A stretch of 64,000 nucleotides of DNA from Portulaca oleracea (lineage: Eukaryota; Streptophyta; Magnoliopsida; Caryophyllales; Portulacaceae), in contig CM055870.1 in NCBI GenBank assembly GCA_029582165.1, positions 4,489,332-4,553,331 on the forward strand. The letters run 5' to 3'. The position numbers and the translations under genes were made by a program. Each line of letters opens with the position of its first letter. Within the stretch, counting starts at the first letter, position 1. Shown here piece by piece: positions 10,152 to 22,000 of the stretch. The notes beneath the pieces are model-generated. The model was not told where the DNA came from and did not search any database. It saw only the letters and a list, made by a program, of their open reading frames with translations.

Positions 10152-12839
10152 AATCTCAAGGGATCCTGGTGGCGGGATTAGAAATCTTCAATGGCTGTGC
10201 TGTCACCACAACCGCTACATGCATCCCGCCTAGGAGGAAGCCGTCGACCCGGTCATCGTCACGCTTTCTAACCCGGGCTTGAATCCAAGTCTGCTGATTG
10301 GAGAAGATGGCGGCCACCATGAGATCACCTATGAAGAGAATAAGATTGAAGGACTAGAGTGTTCACTCCTAGCCACTTGGTCATAACTCAAACCGGTTCA
10401 AGCCTCGTCCTAGTTAGGCCAAGCAACTAGAATGCCTCTCTCTAGCCACTTGGCTTTTAACCCAGACGAGTTTAATGTGGAATATGGGTGAAGAAAAAGA
10501 GCGACGACAGTTTAAGAGTGTTGAGAAACCAGTGGTTCCACCACCCATCGCACCGCCATATGGGTTCCACCGACCTATCGCACCACCGACATTGCTCCAC
10601 CGACTTGCACCACCGACAGAAGATTCCTCGCCGCCGTCGAAGTCTGGCTCTCCTCGGTCAGAACCCAGACGGGCCCCTGGGTCCCTGGCCACACCATTCC
10701 AGGCCCAAGAACCCAGACGGGTTTCTAGCCCTCTGTGCTCACCATTTTGGCCCATTTGCTGTAAGCCCAAAGCTCCCTTTGGGCCCTCAATTTAGTCGGT
10801 TTTCCTTCGGCCCGAATGTGGTCGCGATGCGGGCCCGCGAGCTAGCTATGTGTATTCGCTAGCCCTGAAATTGTAGCTCGAATTGACTTATAATACTTAA
10901 TCTTCTTTTCTCTTCTTTTTATCTTTTTTTCGTTTAGGGAAGTGGGAATGATCCCATCATGTAGGTCACATATTGCATTGCATAAGTTCCGTGTCTCCCA
11001 TCATGTAGGTCGCATATCGCATTGCATGAGCATCATATCAGTTTTAGTCATAAGGCAAAAAAAAAAAACAAAAAAATTAAAAAATTAAAAAAATAAAAAC
11101 AAAAAAGAGTCCTTGACCTTTTTTTAAATCGACCTTTTTCCCGGCTTGACTTGCTTCACCTAGAAAAATCTGGATGAAATCTCAAAAGTTTTCAAAACCT
11201 TTTTCTTCAAGCCTTCTGATTTTGAGACAAGTTATAGAAGACGTATCTGGCTGCTTTGACTATCTTAGAAGGTATAAATATGCGTGCCGCAAATCTTTGG
11301 GCTAAGCACAGTTGATTGAGCCTATCCCGTGAGTCCACATTGCCTAAATTTGAATTGATCATTTTCATCAATTCCATGATTCCCTGAGCGACTCACCCAT
11401 TAGTTGCATCTCTAGAACTTGTTTTGCATCTTGCTTGAGGCTACGCGTTTGCATTGCACGCTGTGACAAAGTGATTGAGGCATTCGATTTTTTTTAAGCT
11501 ACATAGCCAAATAGCCTTCCCTGCATTGTATTTACCGTTCTTTTTGCCCCGCCTAGCCTTTGTTCATCCCTTTTTCATGATTAAACCCTGACAGTACAAG
11601 CCTTAGCCTATGATATCCAATACCCCTTGAGCCTTGCTGGGTTGGAAGAGAGTCTGTCATTTTTGGAAGGAACAATTGCTTTCGTGTGAGCGAAATATGA
11701 AGCTTGAGAGAATCTGAAAGTCCCATATCTTAAGCCAATGTGGTTATGCTATTCAAAGTCAAAGTCGTAATAGAAATTTCTCCTCCCCGATCACCCAAAA
11801 AAAAAAATAAAAAAAAATAAAAAAAAAAGAATTTAAAAAATAAAAGGGGGGTTAGGGAGATTCAACTTATAAAGTCCAGAAAACTTTGACCTGATTGTGT
11901 TCGGTTGAAATGTTTTAGGGTGGAAGGTGAAAATACCTTAAGAGAGAAGGAGAGTTTGGAGAGTTTCATTCGTTGAAGACCAATCCAAGCATGGCTTTTA
12001 ACTCCTCATTCCCAAATTTTACCGCTCCTTACCCTAGCCTAAGCCCCGTTACAACCCGAAAAAGTCCTTTTGATTGTCGCTTGCGCATTGCATACGAGTA
12101 GTGGAGAGCGAGGTTCTTACCAAGCTTATGGTAGTTTGCTTCTTTTGGTTTGAGTATGAGAAAAACTCACATACATATTCAAAATTGAGTGTTTGAGTGT
12201 TTATTCTTTCCTATGTGAGGTTTGCTCTTTCGACTAGCTTACGTCCATAACCAACCGCGCATATTTGCACTATTCTTCGAGCTGTTGGCAGGCTTATGCC
12301 TCTGAATTACTTACTCTCCCCTTAAGATTCGAAAACTTCTTCCTATCTCTTTCGAACTGAGTTTTGATCTTGTCCAGATTAATCTTTGTGTTTGCTTGTT
12401 AGCCTTGGCTTTGTGTTAATAAGAAAATCTCTTTGTCACAGTTTGTTTCAGTAGCATGTAGAAAGTCATGGTTGCATCGCATAACATCATCTTTGCATAA
12501 ACATTGCATCAGTCTGCATTAGTACATAAGTGCATCTAGTAGCATGGTCCTAAGTGCATGGTAAAAAAGTCGTGCATATCATAGTGTCAGAATTTTGCAG
12601 GCACATCATCTTCAGCAGTCATCACGTGCCACCGCCGTTGCTAGCACTATCAGCTCCATGAGCTCCATTGTCGCCCGAACCGAAGTAAGTGTCCCACTGG
12701 TAGTAAGAGGAGTTTACCACCTCTGTATCGCTACCTGAGCCAGATAGGTGCAGCACTTCGGCACCGCCTGCATTTTTGAATGACGCCGGCTTAAAAAAAA
12801 AAAGTTCAACCGAGTTTCCACTAAGCCGGGAGCTGTTTG
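10152..12839 (+). other. Non-coding interior of the Tat-like element after gag
   Basis: No polymerase motifs. About 10227-10350 reads in a shifted frame as a short protein-like piece (DPVIVTLSNPGLNPSLLIGE), perhaps a relic of the gag-pol junction. An 18-bp phrase AATAAGATTGAAGGACTA occurs in gag (10059-10076) and again at 10339-10356. Two hairpin motifs are at 10661 and 10709. A-rich tracts lie at 11056-11106 and 11798-11850. A block at 10970-11030 repeats 'cccatcatgtaggtc'. Confidence 0.7.
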
Positions 12840-13245
12840 AATCCAAAAGAGGAAGCAAGTCACCGCGACAACCGTGACTCCCAGTTTAGCAAGAGTTAAA
12901 TCAAACTGCCACTAAACTGGGGGCTATGCAGCCCAAGTGAGGGGACAAATCACCGGAGTGCATTTAGGTCCACAAAGTCCACCACAGCAAAATTCAAAAA
13001 AGGAAGCATGTCACTGGCAACTATCAATTGACTTCCAGTTTAGCAAGAGTTAAATCAAGCGCCACTAAATCGGGGCTCTGCAAGCAAGGGGACAAGACGG
13101 CCGGCCTAGGCCCACAAAATTCACGATAGAAGGATTCAAAAGGAACATGTCGTTATAGCAACGATTGATGAATCCCAGCAAGAGTTAGATCAAACTCCCA
13201 CTAAACTGGGGGCTATGCGGCACAAACAAAGAATCAAAACAGTCT
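12840..13245 (+). repeat. About 150-bp imperfect tandem repeats, each with a PPT-like core
   Basis: Three degenerate units share 'cagcaagagttaaatcaa' and 'ccactaaactgggggctatg'. The last phrase resembles the real polypurine tract 'aaagtgggggctatc' next to the 3' LTR. A further shortened copy (acctggggctatgcggc) is near 13358. Confidence 0.75.
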
Positions 13246-14146
13246 AAGGGTCAGGATGCAAAAGAAGGGCCCAACGCCCTTTGGACCCTTTGGGCCTTGT
13301 TCCCATTTCACTCGGCCCGTAAAAGATCAAAAAAGGGAGCCCACTCTCCGACACAACCTGGGGCTATGCGGCACCAGCAACAAGTCAAGTCAGCCTAAGC
13401 GCCAGGGCACAAGAAGACGGGTTTGGGCCTTCTTCTATTCCATTTGGGCCAGGCTTTTCTGACCCACGCAAAATAAAAGAAGAGCCTGATGCCTGGTCCA
13501 GACATGTTTTAACCTTTGGGCTTTGCTCCCGCCACAAAAAATGTTCGACCCATTTCATGAAAGAACCCAGACGGGTTTACCTCCATTTCCAGTGGGTCTC
13601 CTTCCATCCTCTCAGCCCACACAAAAAGAGGAGAACCCAGACGGGTTCCTGGCCCCATTTTTGTCGGCCCAGCTCGACCGAGCCCAAGTTCCAGCCGAAC
13701 CCGGACCAGTTCTACTCGGCCCACGTACCGGATTTTCTACTTCGGCCCAATTCTTAGCTAAATCAACAAGTGGGAATCAAACATTTCTACTTGCAAATTT
13801 AAGCTAAAGCCAAAAGCAAAAAGGAGCCGAACTCGGACGTTTTCTTGACCCCAAAGCAAAGGGAACCAGACAAGTTTCCTTGGGCGAGACAGCCCAAAAC
13901 GCGAACCCCAAACGAGTTGTTCGGGCCAAAAACACACCCAAATCTCGCAAGCCCAAATGAACTTCTGGGCCGAAATGAGAGATCAAGGTGGTTTCTGAGC
14001 CCAGCACGTTTCTACACAATGCTACATGACATCGACAATCGTCGCGGGTCAAAAAGACACCCAAATCTCGCAAGCCCAAACGATTTTCTGGGCCAAAATG
14101 GGAGATCGAGGTGGTTTCTGAGCCCAGCACGTTCCCGCACATCATC

Positions 14147-14425
14147 AAAGGCTATCATTGGGCCGCAATGCAATGAGGGCCGTCATCGAGCCTAACAATA
14201 CGTGACATCGAAGGCTATCATTGGGCCGCAATACAATGAGGGCCGTCATCGAGCCTAACAATACGTGACATCGAAGGCTATCATTGGGCCGCAATACAAT
14301 GAGGGCCGTCACCGGGCCTAACAGTACGTGACAACATCACATCGGCGCAGGACCCAGCTTCCAAGCGCCAACAAAAGCTATCATTGGGCCGCAATGCAAC
14401 GAGGGCCGTCATCGGGCCTAACAAC
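14147..14425 (+). repeat. About 62-bp tandem repeats in the 3' interior
   Basis: Four units start 'ggctatcattgggccgcaat' and end 'cctaacaatacgtgacatc' at about 14150, 14213, 14275 and 14369, the last after a spacer. No conserved coding frame. Confidence 0.8.
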
Positions 14426-14429
14426 ACAT

Positions 14430-15140
14430 GACATCAGCCGTCGCCGGGCTAATACGCGACATTCACATCAGCCGTCGCCGGGCTAATACGCGACATCCAT
14501 CCATCATCAGCCGTCGCCGGGCTAATACGCGACACCTCATCACATCTACGAGCGGCCATTGTCGGGCCTTAACAATGCGACAAGGGTCATCGTCTGGCCG
14601 ACCAACACGACGAACAACATCATCAAAGGCTATCGTCTGGCCGATCAATACGACGAACATCCAAGGCTATCGTCTGGCCGATCAACGCGACGAATCACAA
14701 CATCCAAGGCTATCGTCCGGCCGATCAACGCGACGAATCACAACATCCAAGGCTATCGTCCGGCCGATCAACGCGACGAATCACAACATCCAAGGCTATC
14801 GTCCGGCCGATCAACGCGACGAATCACAACATCCAAGGCTATCGTCCGGCCGACCAACGCGACGAACATCAACATCCAAGGCTATCGTCCGGCCGATCAA
14901 CGCGACGAATCACAACATCCAAGGCTATCGTCCGGCCGACCAACGCGACGAACATCATCATCAAAGGCTATCGTCCGGCCGATCAACGCGACGAATCATA
15001 TCATCAAAGGCTATCGTCTGGCCGATCAATACGACGAACATCCAAGGCTATCGTCCGGCCGACCAACGCGACGAACCACATCATCAAAGGCTATCGTCTG
15101 GCCGATCAATACGACGAACATCCAAGGCCGTCATCGGGCC
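14430..15140 (+). repeat. 43-bp (and variant) tandem array in the 3' interior
   Basis: First three copies of a unit with 'cagccgtcgccgggctaata' (14440-14540). Then about twelve to thirteen copies of a unit with 'aaggctatcgtccggccgat' and 'caacgcgacgaa', mostly 43 bp apart, some shorter at about 37 bp. Because 43 is not a multiple of three, the frame rotates at each unit. None of the rotated frames contains a stop, which gives overlapping long open frames (14428-15222 and 14559-15155) that I treat as repeat artefacts. Confidence 0.85.
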
Positions 15141-15277
15141 TTCACAATGCGATGAACGACATCTCGACATCGACGCAGGACCCAGCTTCCAAGCGTCAAC
15201 TAGCTTCAGAACAGGCTTCTGATTCATATCCAAGACTATCAAGACTACTTTGATCGTCGTTTTACTCAAACTCGATC

Positions 15278-15292
15278 AAAGTGGGGGCTATC
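15278..15292 (+). other. Polypurine tract of the Tat-like element
   Basis: AAAGTGGGGGCTATC lies immediately before the TGTAGACGC start of the 3' LTR. It primes plus-strand synthesis. The form is typical of Tat/Ogre elements. Confidence 0.8.
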
Positions 15293-16566
15293 TGTAGACG
15301 CTAAATTTTTCCGCGTTATTTTCTCTTTTTTTTCTAGTATTAATTTTAGGAAATAAGTTGACCGATAAGTAACACGCAAAGCCCCTTTCCATTTCAGCCC
15401 AAAAAAAGAAAAATATACAAAACCCAAATGCCGAGATCACCGTCGGGTTCTGTGGGCCGGAGCCTAGCTCCAGCCACAAGAACCCAGACGGGTTCCTTGG
15501 GCCGGAGCCCAGCTCCGCCCACTGGAACCCAGACGGGTTCTTCCTCCCCGGCGCCGCGGCACAAAACCCCCCAAAACCCTAAATCTCAACCTAAAATCCT
15601 AGCCTAACCACACTATAAATACCCCCACTCATCCACCACAAAGGGACACACCGAAATATACTGGGAGTATTGACACTAGTATATTTCCTTTCTCTTCTCC
15701 CCCCACTGCGTGTTTACTTTGAGGTTAGCGTAGTTCTTTTTTTTATAATGTAATTTTGTATTTTTGTGTGTTTCATTTATTTCATCGTTATCGCATGGCA
15801 TTAATGACAATTTTATGAAGTTTATTTAATTCCTCCCTTCTCTTCTTATTTCTCTTTACTTTAATTTGATCCTAGTAGAGTCCGTTCAGTTGAACGGGCG
15901 AGTTTGACGGTTTTTATCGTCAAACTCGTAACCTTACCCCCGAATCCACCTTTGGGTTCGTAGGCCGGAGTCATTATTTTATGGTTTGTTTTTTTACCCT
16001 TAAATTCAACTGGCGACTCTAACTTCTTTTTTCTTTCCTTTTCCCGAAAACCTCCTCTTTTCTTTTTTTCGCTTTCGCCAGACAGGAACCTAGACGGGTT
16101 CCCTGTCTCCTTTTCTTGGTTCTGTTTGAAGAACCCAGCCGGGTTCTTGCTCCTTTTCTTTTTTGTCCTTTCGGTTCTTTTTAATAGAACCCAGACGGGT
16201 TCTTGTTTCCTTTTTTCTTCTTTTTTTCGGCTTCGTCTGAAGAACTCAGACGGGTTCTTGGTTATTTCCTTCCCTTTTTTCTTTTTTTTTCTTCGTTTGT
16301 TTTTATTTTCTCTTTTTCTTTCCAGAACCCAGACGGGTTCTTTTCTTCTTTTTTGTTTCTTTTTCTTTCTCTTTTCGTCTTTTTCAGGAAAATTGAGTTT
16401 TCGGGCTAATCTAATTTGCCAATTTAAAAGTATCCTTAAAAGTTAAACCTTTAATTAAGGATAAGCAATCCTAGTCGGCTCCCAATTCCAAAGAAAGGGT
16501 GAAAAATTCACTCTTTCGAGTAGCGCCACGGAAACATTCCCCTTCGGGATTTTTTCGGGGTCTACA
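15293..16566 (+). repeat. 3' LTR of the Tat-like element
   Basis: 1274 bp, TGTAGACGC...TCTACA, nearly the same as 6114-7368. It holds seven copies of the 16-bp hairpin motif (15480, 15525, 16086, 16131, 16187, 16242, 16325 approximately). TATA box at 15614-15621. Confidence 0.92.
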
Positions 16567-18662
16567 CTTACTCCTGCTTAACCTCGACTTTATCCTGGGA
16601 GCTCGGACCGCCTAAAACAAAACATTGAAATACATTCGCAAAGTGAATGGGGAAACACTCAGTACGTAAACCTCCAGCACGTAAACCGTTCGAAGACGGT
16701 TTTGGTGCCGACATTTAAATTCATTTTGAAAATGGGGAAGGGGTTAAAATAGGACTTGAAATGACATGACTATAAACATATGCATAAATATAAACCAATA
16801 AAGATAGAAAGTAGGTGGAACCCTTACGATCGGTGCAAGCACCTCACACACGCGTATGCCCAAGTTGATCTAAACTTGGAATGATTGACTGCCAAGCAGT
16901 CGACACTGGCCAGGTCAGGGCACTCTGATCAGGAGTGCTAAAAACATGACTGTAAATATATAAGCATAGAATGCGGGTCCACTATTAAACATAAAGACAT
17001 TGTAAACCATAAAACTTGACATGGCATAAATCGAATGAACCATGAATATAACTTAGATCATAAAAGCTGGACAATTTGCGTACCTTGGGACGCTAAAGAC
17101 CTTGGCGGCGCGGCTCGGCTTGGAGATGGCCTTTGAAACTTTGTCAACCAATGTAAGCATACATAAAAATGAAGAACCGAATAAGGTTCTGAATTAGAAT
17201 CATGAGTTTGGAAACTTAGTAATATAAATGTAACAATTTTAGAAATAAAATTTCAGGTTGTAACAAAATAGAGTTTGTAGCATAACTTGAGTTAGGGAAA
17301 TCGAAATGAAGTAAAAGAGTACATTCCGGAATAGGGAAAATCATGATCTTTAACTTTGTCAACTGGACCAAAGGCTAGAAATGAAAGGAAGGGCCCGAAA
17401 AATGGCCCGGACAGAAGCAGTACATATAAAACCTTAGAAATTTCCGGGTCGGAAAACATGGGAATAATGACGTAGAATATGATTCAAATGAAAGGGCTTG
17501 AATCCAATAGAATAAGCTTGAATCGATGATGAATGGGGTAATTATAGCTTGAAAGTTAGGACAAGCACGATGGAGTTAAACATGACTTGATAATACGATA
17601 GCAATTGAACGATAAAACGGAGTACGATATACATATTCGAATGCGATAAGAACAAGCTTGGATCAATAATTTAAGCAATAAAGATGGAATTGACTTTGAA
17701 CTTGGGAGCTACCAAGCTAGAAGAAACTCTTAGCTAGCTCAAGACATTGAAATAATATACTTAAAGAGAGATGGGGGACCAAGGTATTTTACTAACCATA
17801 CTAGCTTTTGGAAGCTATCCTTAAGACTCAATTGAGACTCCATAATGGTACTCTTAGCCTTAAACACATACTTTAGAAAGGACTACTTATAATCATGACC
17901 CATTTATGCTTAGAACCCCTTATTGGGTTGATTTGAGGCCCAAAAGACATACATTTACACAAACCAAATTGGGCAGAAATGTTATTCCGGACAGCCCTAC
18001 TTCTCGGGCTCGTAACTCACACTCCTAATATCCGATGAACACAAACTTTATGTTTCTGGAAAGCTCAAAGAGTGACCTAAAACTCTTATGTTTATCACTA
18101 AAAGCAATAAAGTCTCCAAAGGGACGAAAAATGGCCATCAAATCAGACATGCACTTAAGAATTCTGGGCAGAGGTCAGATTGCAACCCTTCACTGGAAAC
18201 CCCATATCTTTTAATCCCGACATCGTATGGATGCATATGATACATTTCCGGAAAGCTCAAAATGTTAGCTAAAACTTTCATGTTTACCACAAAGACTAAA
18301 GAAGTCTCTAAAGGCACGAAAAACAGCCCTCAATACACTGACTCAGAATTCGTATACAAAATTGTGAGGTTACGGTTTTGGTCGTAACTCGGGCTATACA
18401 TGTCGGAAACTCCAAATTCCAAAGCCTATGGTTTGTTAACACTTTAGGCTATCAAATGGAGTAGAAATATGGGCAAAACTCCCACTTTTATTCCGCTGTA
18501 AATTTCCAGAATTGAAGCAGAGGCTTTAAACACCAATATCTCAGTTTTTAATTGGGTTTTTCCCACTCTTAATCACATTAAAACACAACCAAATCCCAAA
18601 TAACCTTAATCCACTATACTTCCAGAATATAAACCATGAAAATCCATTCTTCAAAGGCCTTT
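16567..18662 (-). mobile_element. LTR fragment (part 2), continuation of 5785-6113
   Basis: Starts with the right copy of the CTTAC duplication and continues the LTR sequence. It matches the solo LTR at 37848-41326 in reverse (for example 'gtaacctcacaat'-like and 'cgtaactcgggctatacatgtcgg' phrases). About 2.4 kb of the 3.48-kb LTR is kept in the two parts. It stops where a third LTR end begins at 18663. Confidence 0.8.
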
Positions 18663-18812
18663 TGTAACGCCCCAACCTTAATCACAAGATTAAGACTATA
18701 CTTAGAACCCCAAACCTGTGATTAGCGCAGCGGACCACCTTAGGTCGAGGCATTACCGCCGTCTCCCAAAAGAGACAAGGCAACAACACTAAAGAAACTT
18801 CCAAAACCACAA
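18663..18812 (-). mobile_element. Third LTR end, 150 bp, fused to an RLP exon
   Basis: Begins TGTAACGCCCCAACC. After about 150 bp it breaks off at 'ttccaaaaccaca' and passes straight into receptor-protein coding sequence. No target duplication fits, so this is a rearrangement junction, not a clean insertion. Confidence 0.75.
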
Positions 18813-19041
18813 CGCCAAACCAGCTGCAGAAATGGGTTGAGTCATTCCAAGATGCCATGAATCTGTGGGGATCCATTGTGATCTTGGCCTTCAACTGCAG
18901 CAAGGCCAAACGATCGGTGTCGTTCCCGCTAATTGCATTTGCTGGTGAATAAACCATCAGTAGGCAAGCTACATACAGCACAAGGAATAGAGCCTCGCAG
19001 TGTCGAAAGCCCATGGTAAGATTAATTACCAAGGTTCCCAT
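18813..19041 (-). pseudogene. RLP exon-1 fragment (signal peptide and LRR cap), truncated
   Basis: Reading from an ATG at 19041 this gives a signal peptide (hydrophobic FLVLYVACLLMVY) and the LRR N-terminal cap NDTDRLALLQLKAKI...WNDSTHFCSWFGV. It is nearly the same as the start of the complete gene at 56196. The homology stops at 18813, where LTR sequence begins. The frame happens to stay open through the LTR to a stop at 18682, giving a 119-residue chimeric frame: a secreted receptor N-terminus with an LTR-encoded tail. Being a truncated copy with no LRRs it is almost surely not a receptor; whether the chimeric frame is expressed is unknown. Confidence 0.85.
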
Positions 19042-22000
19042 CTGTTGAACAAGGATACTAGCTAGGAATATAGTGTTTTGTGTTTGTTTTTTTGATTTTT
19101 AGGAAGATATTAGGGAAGTAGAAAATAATGGAAAAGAGTTGCTCTAGTATGAGGAATGTGTTTGTATGTTTGGCCTACTTATAGATGTTATGTATATATA
19201 CTTAGGTTGATCATTTAAGGATTGCATAGTGCATCATACATGTCTCCTTCAGTTGGATTGTAGAAAAAACTAAGTGGAGTGATAATTATGGTGTATGACT
19301 CCAAATTGCAAGACTTCATGTTTATTTTTTTTACCGTTCACCGGAAAAGTCAATAAAAAATTAATTATAATATACCTGAGTGACTTTAAATTTATGACCA
19401 CTTAAATGTCAGGTAGGGTGAAAATTATTTCTCAAACGTCGGGTGTGCAAAAATTATTACCACAAAAGTCAGGTAGGGTAAATGTAATTAACTCATATCC
19501 CATTATTATATATATCTTCTTCAATTGGCCTCATTTTCGTGACATGGCAAATATTTTACCAATTGTTATATAGTTCACCATGATGTATCTACTTAGGTAT
19601 ATTATTTGTATTAATTTTTTTCAAATAATTCATAATATTAACTATAAATCCATCATAAATATATCAATATTATTACAAAATTCATCACTGTTTTTTACGG
19701 TCATCAAATTTCTATAGAAATTCGTCATATAAAAAATTAATATATTTCAATAAATGTGATGCATCTAGATAGGTACACTACCGTAAACAAACGAATGAAA
19801 GTGAATAATCAAATTAAAACAGTGACCGGGGCCACATTGCTAGAAGTTAGAATAAAGAAAAGGAAAGAGCATATGGTGGAGGTCTCTCGCCTTCGTCGTA
19901 AATTATACTCAGGACGAATGACCTTCATTTTTAATTTATAATTATAATTGTGATAAATAACAGTAACAATAGCAGTCATGTCCTTTTTGTTCATTCGACA
20001 TCATCAGCTATTCGAACCTCTAATTTTACCAAACACGTTCGTTACAAATATATCTATTTTGACACTTATCAGTTAATGTACAACTATCCATTACACTAAC
20101 AGTTATCCGCTACTAAAATAGTTATCCACAGCTCATGAAGTCGCTCTTTTTTTTTCTAAGCCAAACATGTGTATGCTTGGAGCAAAATTCATGCCATATA
20201 TTTTGTTTATTTCGCTTTGTTTGAATGTTTCAACAGGCTTTCTTTTCATTCTCTCAATTCATATAGTATTCGTAGTCCATTCAGCAAGGAAAAGAGAATG
20301 ATCAAACTCTTATATATTCTCGACATACTAGGGTAAGACGCAATATATTGTTCTAAGTCCCTTTAGAGCTGAAACCAAAATCATGTCTGATGGTAGGCCA
20401 AATTGCCAGATTAATTTCCTTGTTTTTTAATTTGGTGGTGGAAAGCAACAATTGTAATGGAAAATGTAAGGGGAAAAAATTACAGTTGAAGTTGAGAAAT
20501 CACTGAATGAAATGTATGAGCATATTCTCTATAAAGAAGACATGCATCAAGGGACAAATACATAGATGTTGAAGTCGATGTTGATACAATGATATTGATG
20601 TGAAAGATGAGGAATTTGTTGAAAAAAAATATGAAAGAGCGTGATCAAATTAATGTAAGAAGGTTTTTAAGTGGTCGTGAATTGAGGGATTGATCAAGCA
20701 AGTGACTGCCGAGGTCATTTGGCACAAACTACATAGGGGCGTATTTCCTACGCTCAGCCCTATTGCTACAATTATGTGTTTTCAAGCCTACTTTCCTTGA
20801 ATAAATCAAACTTACAGACACATCACTCCAAAATTGATGTTGATATTTGCGTGAAAGCGAAAGCTAGAGAATAGTAAAATGAAAGTGATTGAATGAAGAT
20901 AACTGTGAGAATAATCAATTGAGCAAAAGAAACGGAGATAATTAAGGCAATGACAACTGGGCAAAAGCAATGTGTTTGTCGCTTAATCCAGAAAAATAGT
21001 GACATAAATTATGTCATTATTAGAAGTGGAGTAAAGATGAGGGCAGACAAAAATCAGTGTCTAATTTCTAGTAGTGAAGGTCTTTGGCATTCACTACAAA
21101 TTGCACATTACAACAAATGACCTTGATTGACTAATCACTTTAATTTTGGGTTAAACCTTTCCTTGGTGCTCTGTTTGCTTTTGTCATGACTCATTATTAG
21201 TTTTATGATACACAAGTGACATATTCTATCTAGTCAAAATTGATGTCATTAAATTCGTAATAAAAAATACTACTAAAAAAGAATAATATTATATTTTCTA
21301 TAAAAAATTTATATTAGAAATTATTGACTAAAGATTGACATTGAAAACCGTAAATGATCGACTTCATCTCTGTTTCTCAAATTCTCTTTACTGATCTCTA
21401 TATTTCAATTTTTTCATATCTCTGCTAAAAAACTTAACATTACGCAACATCAACCTATTTATCGATCTCATGTCATCTATTTTTGTTTATGTATATATGT
21501 AAAAAAGGAAGATTGGATTCTAATAATCCTTATTTTGAGTGACTGGATAATAATTAATAATATGAACTACAAGAATTTATGTCAACGACGCTAAATTTTG
21601 ACATTATATTTTTGTGGATTTTAACTTGTATTTGCTCCCAAACTGACCACAATGATCCATCATAACTTTAGTGAATTTAAAACTCTATTTCAAGGTTTTT
21701 TTTCCCTAACTTTTATGATTTTCCCTTTTACTATTTTAAAAAAGCCTAAAAGTACTTTTAGTAACCACGCTTTGTAACATTTTTAGGTGCAGGAATGAAA
21801 AAAATTAGAAAAATATAAAATTTTTAAAAAAATCCAAAGTGAAGATTGACGGTATCAAAAAAAATACCATTTGTCGAAATTTGGGATCGCTGGCATAAAT
21901 TCTAAAGTTCGAATTATTATTATTCAATCCAAATTAGGGATTATTAGAATCCAAGTTTTCTAAACATAAATGTACATCAAGGCAAAGTTGGTTCATGAGT

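Larger units (their letters stand above)
6114..16566 (+). mobile_element. Complete gag-only Tat/Ogre-like LTR element (TR-GAG-like)
   Basis: Two LTRs (6114-7368 and 15293-16566) start TGTAGACGC and end TCTACA, flanked by a perfect 5-bp target duplication CTTAC (6109-6113, 16567-16571). Just after the 5' LTR lies TGGCGACTCCACTGGGGAC, which fits the 3' end of plant tRNA-Arg(ACG) with one mismatch, the primer type known from Ogre/Tat elements. A polypurine tract (15278-15292) abuts the 3' LTR. The interior has one intact gag (8754-10151). No protease, reverse transcriptase, RNase H or integrase motif is recognisable in the remaining 5 kb, which is filled with repeats. Such gag-only elements are known as TR-GAG; it would need polymerase from a full relative. 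The LTRs are very alike but differ by several small indels and substitutions, so the insertion is not brand new. Confidence 0.92.

Noticed and set aside
10414..10862. Pro/Gly-rich frames of 106-124 residues on both strands after gag
   Set aside because: They overlap one another on both strands, include the hairpin motifs and show no known domain.
14430..15140. CRISPR-like array
   Set aside because: Direct tandem units without unique spacers, in a plant retroelement.
14428..15222. 264- and 198-residue repeat proteins
   Set aside because: They are readings of a 43-bp tandem array that is not in phase with codons; no domain, no context for a gene inside the 3' part of a retroelement.
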